This document shows, piece by piece, positions 1 through 6,367 of a stretch of DNA of 38,454 bases (position 1 is the stretch's first letter; every line of letters starts with the position of its first letter). Below the pieces are notes generated by a model. The model saw nothing but the letters and a program-made list of their open reading frames with translations, was not told the origin of the DNA and searched no databases. Location: positions 1 to 38,454 of the forward strand of contig CANCEQ010000006.1 in NCBI GenBank assembly GCA_947375085.1. The letters run 5' to 3'. The position numbers and the translations under genes are program-made. The stretch is from Flavobacteriales bacterium. GTDB taxonomy: Bacteria; Bacteroidota; Bacteroidia; Flavobacteriales; Crocinitomicaceae.

Positions 1-198
1 AAAGTTGCTGATGGAAAAGAAATTAAATCGGCTGAAGATTTAGCGATGTACTTATTAAGTGATGCTTTGGTTGCTCTTGTTTCAGGAGAAGCTTTTGGAG
101 ATCCAAATTGTATTCGTATTTCTTATGCAGCTTCTGAAGAAACATTGACTGAAGCGATGAAAAGAATCAAAATTTCTCTTGAAAAATTGAATAAATGA
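1..198 (+). CDS. Pyridoxal-phosphate aminotransferase, aspartate-type (3' end only)
   Basis: The window opens inside this gene; only the last 65 codons are present, in frame 1, ending with TGA at 196-198. The translated tail (ALVSGEAFGDPNCIRISYA, then a helix ending RIKISLEKLNK) matches the C-terminal small domain of class I/II aminotransferases. In that fold the Arg of the IRISYA segment binds the substrate alpha-carboxylate. Family knowledge suggests aspartate aminotransferase (aspartate + 2-oxoglutarate to oxaloacetate + glutamate), but the PLP lysine and most of the protein are outside the window, so the substrate is an inference. The stop overlaps the next start (ATGA, 195-198), pointing to translational coupling with the kinase gene. 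Confidence 0.75.
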   Translation, partial: KVADGKEIKSAEDLAMYLLSDALVALVSGEAFGDPNCIRISYAASEETLTEAMKRIKISLEKLNK

Positions 199-1181
199 AT
201 TTTAGAGAAATAGTTGATCAATTTACAAAAAAACGTATTCTAGTAATAGGAGATGTGATGATTGACTCTTATTTACGAGGAAATGTAAATAGAGTAAGTC
301 CTGAAGCACCTGTACCGATTGTTAGTCTTCAAAAAGAAGAGGATCGATTAGGTGGAGCTGCAAACGTTGCTATTAATCTTGTAGCAATGGGAGCATCTGC
401 AATCATTTGTTCAGTGATTGGAAAAGATAAATCAGGTGATAAAATGCTTGAATTATTGGAAGAAAATTCAATTTCTGCAGAAGGATTGATTTTTAGTTCA
501 TCACGACAAACAACAGTTAAAACTCGAATTATTGGGAATAATCAACATTTATTACGAGTTGATTCTGAACAAACGAATGATATAAATTCTTCTGAAGAAG
601 ATGAGTTAATTGCAAAAGTTCGAACTATTTTAGAAAGTAAGATAGATGCCATCATTTTTGAAGATTACAACAAAGGAGTGTTAACTGAAAGAGTAATTAG
701 CGAAATCATTGAACTAGCTAATTCTAAAGGAGTTTACACAACAGTTGACCCTAAAAATAAAAACTTTTTCGCTTATAAAAATGTAAGTTTATTTAAACCT
801 AATTTAAAAGAATTAAAAGAAGGGGTTGGAATGAATTTTTCATTTTCAGAAAACGAACAATTTGAAAATGCCGTTAACAAGTTAGAATCTAAATTAGATA
901 ATACGATTTCATTCGTAACACTTTCAGAACACGGTGTTTTTATAAAAGACAAAAATGAACAGCATTATATTCCTGCCCACATCAGAAATATAGCAGATGT
1001 TTCAGGAGCTGGTGATACAGTTATCTCTCTAGCAACTCTTTGCTTAACAGCTGGTTTACCAATTCGTGAAATCGCTGAAATCGCTAACCTTGCAGGAGGT
1101 TTAGTATGCGAAAAGAGTGGAGTAGTTTCCATTGATAGAGATTTATTGATAGAAGAAGTTGAATTAGGTCTTAGGTCTTAG
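195..1181 (+). CDS. PfkB-family kinase, HldE/RfaE heptose-7-phosphate kinase-like
   Basis: A 328-residue ribokinase/PfkB-fold sugar kinase. Near the N-terminus it has IGDVMIDSYLRG and the substrate-binding GGAANVA (about residues 53-59). The C-terminal PfkB signature with the catalytic Asp is DVSGAGDTV (about 268-276). The segment VSPEAPVPIVSLQ and the spacing are typical of the kinase half of HldE (RfaE domain 1), which phosphorylates D-glycero-D-manno-heptose 7-phosphate for LPS core synthesis. The nucleotidyltransferase half of bifunctional HldE is absent, so this is a stand-alone kinase, as in many Bacteroidota; another sugar cannot be excluded. The start overlaps the upstream stop by 4 nt. 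Oddly, the last five codons and the TAG stop lie inside a heptanucleotide tandem repeat, so the C-terminus (LGLRS) is repeat-encoded. Confidence 0.8.
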   Translation: MNFREIVDQFTKKRILVIGDVMIDSYLRGNVNRVSPEAPVPIVSLQKEEDRLGGAANVAINLVAMGASAIICSVIGKDKSGDKMLELLEENSISAEGLIFSSSRQTTVKTRIIGNNQHLLRVDSEQTNDINSSEEDELIAKVRTILESKIDAIIFEDYNKGVLTERVISEIIELANSKGVYTTVDPKNKNFFAYKNVSLFKPNLKELKEGVGMNFSFSENEQFENAVNKLESKLDNTISFVTLSEHGVFIKDKNEQHYIPAHIRNIADVSGAGDTVISLATLCLTAGLPIREIAEIANLAGGLVCEKSGVVSIDRDLLIEEVELGLRS

Positions 1182-1196
1182 GTCTTAGGTCTTAGG
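1164..1196 (+). repeat. Heptanucleotide tandem repeat TTAGGTC x4.7
   Basis: Four perfect TTAGGTC units followed by TTAGG run across the end of the kinase gene. The unit is 7 nt, not a multiple of 3, so every forward frame meets TAG within 21 nt; on the other strand the unit GACCTAA gives TAA in the same way. The tract therefore acts as a stop in all six frames and provides the kinase stop at 1179-1181. Any copy number of about three or more leaves the kinase C-terminus unchanged. Confidence 0.9.
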
Positions 1197-1207
1197 AAGT
1201 TCCAAAG

Positions 1208-1242
1208 ACCCAATACCCAATACCCAATACCCAACACCCAAA
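1208..1242 (+). repeat. Heptanucleotide tandem repeat ACCCAAT x5 (last two variant)
   Basis: Three perfect ACCCAAT units are followed by ACCCAAC and ACCCAAA, ending 3 bp before the menG start. It follows the TTAGGTC tract after only 11 bp, so the kinase-menG spacer is made almost wholly of two unrelated heptamer arrays. No promoter or Shine-Dalgarno sequence is visible in it; its position just before the ATG means copy changes would alter the spacing upstream of menG. Confidence 0.9.
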
Positions 1243-1245
1243 AAT

Positions 1246-1977
1246 ATGAGTAGAGTAGAAGTAAAACCTTACGGGAATTCAGATAAGTCTAAAAAGGAAG
1301 AGGTTGCTGAAATGTTTAATAATATTTCAAAAAAATATGACTTTTTGAATCACTTTTTGTCTTTAGGAATCGATAAGATTTGGAGAAAAAAAGCAATTAA
1401 AAAATTACGTGAAATTCAGCCTAAGAGAATATTAGATATCGCTACTGGAACAGGTGATTTTGCTATTGCATCTTTAAAATTAAATCCAACTGAAGTAGTA
1501 GGGATTGATATTTCTGCAGGAATGTTAGAAGTGGGAAGAGAAAAAATGAAAGCAAAACATTTTGATTCTATTATCACTATGACACTTGGTGATTCAGAAG
1601 CTTTACCATTTGAAGATAATTATTTTGATGCATTAACAGTTGGTTTCGGTGTACGTAATTTCGAACATTTAGAAGTTGGATTAGCTGAAATGTTAAGAGT
1701 AATTCGTGTAGGAGGTAAGGTGATTATTTTAGAATTTTCGAAACCTAAGAAATTCCCTATCAAACAAGGGTATGGTTTCATTTCGAAATACATCATTCCA
1801 TTTTTCGGGAAACGTATTTCTAAAGATGAAAAAGCTTATGCTTATTTACCAGAATCAATTGCAGCTTTTCCTGAAGGACAAGAAATGATTGACATCTTAA
1901 CGAAATTAGGATATAAAAATGTGGAAGCTGAATTAGTATCTGGAGGAATAGCAACCATCTATAGTGGAATAAAATAA
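1246..1977 (+). CDS. menG: Demethylmenaquinone methyltransferase
   Basis: A 243-residue class I SAM-dependent methyltransferase of the UbiE/MenG family. It catalyses the last step of menaquinone synthesis, C-methylation of demethylmenaquinone, at the inner face of the cytoplasmic membrane. Diagnostic segments are [25 protein letters not shown] near residues 24-48 (UbiE signature 1), the SAM-binding motif [13 protein letters not shown] (about 62-73), the acidic GIDIS that follows, and the motif AFPEGQEM near the C-terminus. Length is usual for the family. Bacteroidota generally use menaquinone, so MenG is preferred over UbiE. It lies directly upstream of porT, an order I recall as common in Flavobacteriia. 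The heptamer arrays separate it from the upstream kinase. Confidence 0.93.
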   Translation: MSRVEVKPYGNSDKSKKEEVAEMFNNISKKYDFLNHFLSLGIDKIWRKKAIKKLREIQPKRILDIATGTGDFAIASLKLNPTEVVGIDISAGMLEVGREKMKAKHFDSIITMTLGDSEALPFEDNYFDALTVGFGVRNFEHLEVGLAEMLRVIRVGGKVIILEFSKPKKFPIKQGYGFISKYIIPFFGKRISKDEKAYAYLPESIAAFPEGQEMIDILTKLGYKNVEAELVSGGIATIYSGIK

Positions 1978-2022
1978 TTCATTTATTTACAATATAGATA
2001 GAAGTTACACGTTATTTAAACT

Positions 2023-2739
2023 ATGCAATTTAGAATTTTTATAGTCACTTTTTTACTTGTTTCTTCAACGTTTGCTCAGAAGGAAAAACCTCAAAACTAT
2101 AAACGTTTTGATGAAAAATTAATGCATTTTGGCTTTATGCTTGGTTTTAATAAAAGTGATTTTATTGTATACCAAAATATAGATGCATACTCAAAATATG
2201 GGTTAAAAACCTTGACAACATCAAAAACACCCGGAGGTCAGGTTGGAATAGTAACGACGCTGAAATTATTTACACCTGTAGTAAGATTACGTTTTATCCC
2301 TACATTGTCGTTTCAAGAACGTGTTCTTAATTATACATTTGTCAATAAAACGGATCCAAAAGGGAAAGATTTAATCTATGAAAAAAGAGTTGGTTCGACC
2401 AATTTAAATTTTCCTTTAATGCTTCAATTCAGAACATTACGTTTAAATAATTTTGCTGCATATTTATTGATTGGAGGTCAATATACAATGGATTTACAAT
2501 CACAAGAAAAAGCGAGTCAAAATTATACGAATCCTTTTATTAAAATAAAGAAAAACGATTATCAAGGTCAAATTGGAGCAGGATTAGAATTTTTTGCACC
2601 TTATTTCAAATTTGGAATGGAATTGAAATATTCTCAAGGATTTAATAATTCGTTTATTCAAGATAATACAGAACCATCTAATCCAATCGATCGAATGTAT
2701 AACAATACACTTTGGATTTCACTTATTTTTGAAGGTTAA
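2023..2739 (+). CDS. porT: Type IX secretion system outer-membrane protein PorT
   Basis: A 238-residue protein with a cleavable signal peptide (hydrophobic FRIFIVTFLLVSSTFAQ, cleavage after Ala-18 likely) followed by alternating amphipathic strands consistent with an 8-stranded outer-membrane barrel. The segments MHFGFMLGFNKSDF, TPGGQVGIV, RLRFIPTLSFQER and the C-terminal LKYSQGFNNS resemble PorT of the T9SS, the Bacteroidota system that exports proteins carrying C-terminal sorting domains and supports gliding. The position directly after menG supports the call. Its stop codon overlaps the next start by one base (TAATG at 2737-2741). No unusual features; the exact role of PorT in assembly is not settled in the literature I know. 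Confidence 0.85.
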   Translation: MQFRIFIVTFLLVSSTFAQKEKPQNYKRFDEKLMHFGFMLGFNKSDFIVYQNIDAYSKYGLKTLTTSKTPGGQVGIVTTLKLFTPVVRLRFIPTLSFQERVLNYTFVNKTDPKGKDLIYEKRVGSTNLNFPLMLQFRTLRLNNFAAYLLIGGQYTMDLQSQEKASQNYTNPFIKIKKNDYQGQIGAGLEFFAPYFKFGMELKYSQGFNNSFIQDNTEPSNPIDRMYNNTLWISLIFEG

Positions 2740-4304
2740 TGAGTCAACAAGTTCAATTTCAGGTAACTCCTGAACAAGCGAAAAACGATATTTTCTTAAA
2801 AAATAGAATCAAAGATGAATTACAACTTTCATCAGATAATTTTCAATTTGTATGGAGAAAACGATCGATTGATGCTAGAAAAGCGGCCATAAAAATAAAC
2901 TGTTCGTTTGATGTTTATTTAGAAAATGAAGAAATTCCAAAAGAAGAGTATTATGTAACTAAAGATGTTTCTAAATGTACTGAAATAGGAATTATTGGTG
3001 CTGGTCCCGCAGGTTTATATGCTGCTTTACACGCAATTGAATTAGGGTTGAAACCCATTGTCTTTGAAAGAGGGAAAGATGTTCGATCAAGACGAAGAGA
3101 TTTAGCGACTTTAAACAAAGAAGGAATCGTAAATGGTGAATCTAATTATTGTTTTGGTGAAGGTGGAGCAGGGACTTATTCAGACGGAAAGCTATATACA
3201 CGATCAAAGAAAAGAGGGGATGTATTAAAAGCGTTAAAATGGTTTGTTCATTTTGGTGCTGATGAAGATATATTAGTTGATGCACATCCACACATTGGAA
3301 CGAACAAATTACCACATATTATTGTGGCAATGAGAGAAGAGATAATAAACGCTGGAGGTGAGGTTCATTTTGAATCTAAAGTTACTGACTTAATAATTGA
3401 TAATAAAGAGATTAAAGGCGTTGAAATTAACAATGAATTGAAACGTTATTTTTCTAATGTTATTTTGGCAACTGGTCATTCTGCAAGAGATATTTTCGAA
3501 TTATTGAATTCAAAAGGAATTAAATTAAATGCAAAATCATTTGCCTTAGGAGTAAGGGTTGAACATCAACAAGCTTTTATAGATAAGATACAATATTCTG
3601 GTAGATTAAACGATGAATATTTACCTCCGGCTTCTTATTCTTTGGTAACTCAAGTTGATGGACAAGGTGTGTATTCTTTTTGTATGTGTCCTGGAGGTAT
3701 TATTGCCCCTTGCGCAACATCAGAAGGAGAAGTTGTTACGAATGGTTGGTCTCCATCCAAAAGAAACAATCCATATTCTAATTCGGGAATAGTTGTAACA
3801 GTTAACCCAGAAGATTTACCTAATTATTCAAAAGAAAATCCATTCGTTGCTTTGGATTTTCAAAAGTCAGTTGAAAAAGCATGTTGGGAAGCAGCTGGGA
3901 AAACACAAAAGGTTCCTGCTCAGTGTTTGAAAGATTTTGTGGATGGAAAAGTTTCAACTTCGTTTCCAAGATCATCTTATGTTCCAGGTTTGGCAAGTGT
4001 TGATTTAAATAAAATATTGCCAAGTTTTATTGCCAAACGTTTGAGAAAAGCATTTGTCGATTTTGATAAGAAAATGAAAGGATTTCTTACAAATGATGCT
4101 GTTTTACATGCGCCAGAATCGAGAACATCTTCACCAGTTCAAATTCCTAGAGATGAGTTGACTCTAGAGCATCCTGATGTAGTAGGATTGTATCCATGTG
4201 CTGAAGGTGCAGGGTATGCTGGTGGAATAATTTCAGCTGCAATTGATGGTATGAAGTGTGTTGATGCGATAAAAAATAAAATAGCTACAAATGAACGTAA
4301 TTGA
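2739..4304 (+). CDS. FAD-dependent dehydrogenase, NAD(P)/FAD-binding family
   Basis: A 521-residue flavoprotein of the uncharacterised FAD-dependent dehydrogenase family (COG2509-like). A roughly 80-residue N-terminal region that binds no cofactor precedes a classical Rossmann dinucleotide-binding motif, GIIGAGPAGLYAALHA (GAGPAG at 87-92), with the ribose-binding acid at Glu-110 in IVFERG. Other family marks are FGEGGAGTYSDGKLYTRSK, a second nucleotide segment VILATGHSARD, and the C-terminal GLYPCAEGAGYAGGIISAAIDG that closes over the flavin. The substrate is unknown; I do not assign one. It is probably soluble and cytoplasmic. It starts on the last base of the porT stop and its 3' end overlaps trmL by 14 nt, so the three genes are probably co-transcribed and translationally coupled. 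Confidence 0.85.
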   Translation: MSQQVQFQVTPEQAKNDIFLKNRIKDELQLSSDNFQFVWRKRSIDARKAAIKINCSFDVYLENEEIPKEEYYVTKDVSKCTEIGIIGAGPAGLYAALHAIELGLKPIVFERGKDVRSRRRDLATLNKEGIVNGESNYCFGEGGAGTYSDGKLYTRSKKRGDVLKALKWFVHFGADEDILVDAHPHIGTNKLPHIIVAMREEIINAGGEVHFESKVTDLIIDNKEIKGVEINNELKRYFSNVILATGHSARDIFELLNSKGIKLNAKSFALGVRVEHQQAFIDKIQYSGRLNDEYLPPASYSLVTQVDGQGVYSFCMCPGGIIAPCATSEGEVVTNGWSPSKRNNPYSNSGIVVTVNPEDLPNYSKENPFVALDFQKSVEKACWEAAGKTQKVPAQCLKDFVDGKVSTSFPRSSYVPGLASVDLNKILPSFIAKRLRKAFVDFDKKMKGFLTNDAVLHAPESRTSSPVQIPRDELTLEHPDVVGLYPCAEGAGYAGGIISAAIDGMKCVDAIKNKIATNERN

Positions 4305-4776
4305 TAAGTACGACCAATTAAATTTCAACATTGTTTTGGTTGAACCTCAAATTCCAAATAATACTGGAAACATTGGACGTTTATGTGTTGCAACTAAAAG
4401 TCGATTACATTTGATTCATCCACTAGGATTTGAAATTACGGATGCAAGAGTAAAACGTGCAGGTTTAGATTATTGGCCCGATTTAGAGATTTGTCATCAC
4501 GCTAATTTTGAGGCATGGGTAGAAACAATTGAACCGACAGCGAGTGTCTATTTCTTTTCAGCTAGAGCTTCAGAATCATTTTATAAATCTACTTTGAAAA
4601 GAGGAGATTATTTAATTTTCGGAAAAGAAGCAGAAGGTTTAGATGCTGAAATTCAAGAAAAATACAAAGATAATTTGGTTACAATTCCATTTCCAGGGAA
4701 AGTCAGAAGTTTCAACCTAGCAAATGCTGTGGCTATGACTTTAGGAGAAGGGATGAGACAGTTGACAAATATCTAA
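4291..4776 (+). CDS. trmL: tRNA (cytidine/uridine-34 2'-O)-methyltransferase TrmL
   Basis: A minimal 161-residue SPOUT-fold methyltransferase. It 2'-O-methylates the wobble nucleotide of tRNA-Leu isoacceptors using SAM. The three SPOUT motifs are visible: PQIPNNTGNIGR (19-30, motif 1), IFGKEAEGL (109-117, motif 2) and TIPFPGKVRSFNLANAVAM (131-149, motif 3, forming the trefoil-knot cofactor site). The compact size, without an extra RNA-binding domain, separates TrmL from the TrmH-like protein encoded further on. It begins inside the preceding flavoprotein gene, an overlap of 14 nt in another frame. Confidence 0.93.
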   Translation: MNVIDKYDQLNFNIVLVEPQIPNNTGNIGRLCVATKSRLHLIHPLGFEITDARVKRAGLDYWPDLEICHHANFEAWVETIEPTASVYFFSARASESFYKSTLKRGDYLIFGKEAEGLDAEIQEKYKDNLVTIPFPGKVRSFNLANAVAMTLGEGMRQLTNI

Positions 4777-4783
4777 TTATTTT

Positions 4784-5488
4784 ATGAAATATTTAGGAAT
4801 TCTTTATTTTATATTAATCTTAAACTTATCTTCTTTTTCAGATATTGAGGTAAATGAGTGCCATAGGAATTTGTTATCGTATGAGGAGGAAATATATAAT
4901 TATCACAATAGTGGATTATCCTATTTTAGTGGGAATATTATTAAACTAGGCAATAATAGTGAACTAAATGAACAAAGAAAAATATCAGCTTATAAACGAA
5001 TTATTTCTATGGAGAAAAGTCTGCCTTCTATAGAAAAACAATATATTAATACTAAAAAGACAAGGAAGCAAATTAACGATCTTTTTTTTATTTCAGTCCT
5101 GTTTTTTATAATAAGTGTTTTAATTAGGAAATACGTGAAATTTAATTTTTTATTTGAAAGTTATCAATTATTTCTTTTTTCAATTGGTATTATATCTTTA
5201 ATTTTTATTGAAGATATAATAATTGAGAAATATTTTTTGAAAACACAATATCATATTTTATTTTATCCCACTCAAAGAACGAATATAGCGTTGGAATTTT
5301 TAGCAATTATTCCTTTGTATTTAAGTAAATATTATTCAAATAAACATTTTCTTGCAACCGATAAAAACTTAGTTTGGAAAAAAATCGTTAAAATTTGTTT
5401 TATACTTTATTTGGTTTTTCTTTCAACTTTTGGATTATTGCAGTGGTTGTTTTCTGGCCCATGGGATTGGTTGACTTTAAATAATTAA
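4784..5488 (+). CDS. Unknown multi-pass membrane protein
   Basis: I do not recognise this 234-residue protein. It starts with a hydrophobic signal-like segment (residues 3-18), then has a polar, mostly helical extracytoplasmic stretch with many Glu, Lys and Asn (about 20-98). Four hydrophobic segments follow at roughly 100-114, 125-145, 168-182 and 201-222, and the protein ends in a Trp-rich tail (WLFSGPWDWL). No catalytic motif is evident. It follows trmL by 7 bp and could be the last gene of that operon. Its base composition appears richer in A/T than its neighbours, with many ATA and TTT codons, suggesting a lineage-specific or recently acquired gene. About 110 bp without a clear gene or terminator separate it from the convergent trmH-like gene. 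Confidence 0.6.
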   Translation: MKYLGILYFILILNLSSFSDIEVNECHRNLLSYEEEIYNYHNSGLSYFSGNIIKLGNNSELNEQRKISAYKRIISMEKSLPSIEKQYINTKKTRKQINDLFFISVLFFIISVLIRKYVKFNFLFESYQLFLFSIGIISLIFIEDIIIEKYFLKTQYHILFYPTQRTNIALEFLAIIPLYLSKYYSNKHFLATDKNLVWKKIVKICFILYLVFLSTFGLLQWLFSGPWDWLTLNN

Positions 5489-5600
5489 AAGTTATAGAAT
5501 TCAAACCCAATCAACTCTTTATATGATAAATTCAATAGAATCAAACGATTAGGATTTGTTTATAAGTTTTTAGGAAAATTTAAATAAAATTTATCAATTA

Positions 5601-6329
5601 TCACCCTCTAAAAAACTCAGATAACAAAATACCTGTAGCAACTGAAACATTCAAAGATTCAGCTTGTCCAAAGCGAGGAATTGTAATTGGTTCAGTTATT
5701 AATGTAATAATTTTTTCAGAAATACCATTTCCTTCGTTTCCAAGAACTAAAATTCCTTTTGGTTCAACTGATTTTTTGTAAATATTTTGACCTTCAAGCA
5801 ATGCTCCAAAAATAGTTTCTTTTGATTTTTTTAGGTAATCTTCTAAATCACAATAAGTTACTTTAATTCTGAAAATGGCGCCCATACTAGCTTGTACTAC
5901 TTTCGGATTGTATACATCAACCGTTTCTTTAGAACAAATTATTTCTTTTACATCAAACCAATCAGCAAGACGTAAAATGGTACCTAGATTTCCAGGATCT
6001 TGAATTCCATCTAAAGCAATTCTAAAATTGGTTTCAATTCTTCTTCTAGCAGGAAGTTTCAGAACAACTAGCGATTTATTTGGATTTTTTAAAGTGGATA
6101 TTGATTTTAATTCCTCATCAGTAGCTATAGCCACTTCAAATGATACATCATCGGTTTTAATAGAGCTAAACTTTGTAACAACTAAAAAATCAATTTGTTG
6201 ACTGAAATTTTCAATGGCTTCTTGCACCATTTTTTCACCTTCTACTATAAATAAACCGAGTTCATCTCTGTTTTTCTTTAATTGAAGTGAACGAATCCAC
6301 TTTATCTTGTTCTTAGATAGACTTTGCAC
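5601..6329 (-). CDS. TrmH/SpoU-family RNA 2'-O-methyltransferase
   Basis: A 242-residue SPOUT methyltransferase with an N-terminal RNA-binding (SpoU_sub_bind-like) domain, where FIVEGEKMVQEA lies near residues 27-38, and a C-terminal catalytic domain. Motif 1 is DGIQDPGNLGTILR (107-120), motif 2 LVLGNEGNGIS (194-204) and motif 3 ITIPRFGQAESLNVSVATGILLSEF (215-239). It probably methylates a ribose in rRNA or tRNA; the target (for example the 23S sites modified by RlmB-like enzymes) cannot be told from sequence. The start is a GTG at 6327-6329, because the frame meets a stop just upstream and the next Met is internal. It is divergent from tamL with only a few bases between the coding regions. 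Confidence 0.85.
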   Translation of the reverse strand: MQSLSKNKIKWIRSLQLKKNRDELGLFIVEGEKMVQEAIENFSQQIDFLVVTKFSSIKTDDVSFEVAIATDEELKSISTLKNPNKSLVVLKLPARRRIETNFRIALDGIQDPGNLGTILRLADWFDVKEIICSKETVDVYNPKVVQASMGAIFRIKVTYCDLEDYLKKSKETIFGALLEGQNIYKKSVEPKGILVLGNEGNGISEKIITLITEPITIPRFGQAESLNVSVATGILLSEFFRG

Positions 6330-6350
6330 CGTTGCTTTTTATTACTTTTG
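6323..6350 (+). promoter_or_regulatory. Bacteroidota-type promoter for tamL
   Basis: TACTTTTG at 6343-6350 matches the -7 consensus TAnnTTTG exactly, and TTTG at 6323-6326 can serve as the -33 box with 16 bp between. A transcript would start around 6355-6358. This overlaps the 5' end of the divergent trmH-like gene and lies downstream of the most distal possible tamL start (TTG at 6332), which argues for a later tamL start. Confidence 0.5.
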
Positions 6351-6367
6351 TACTTCAAAATGAATCA

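Noticed and set aside
1164..1242. Possible CRISPR-like array
   Set aside because: Units are 7 nt and directly tandem with no spacers of 25-40 nt, and no cas genes are present.
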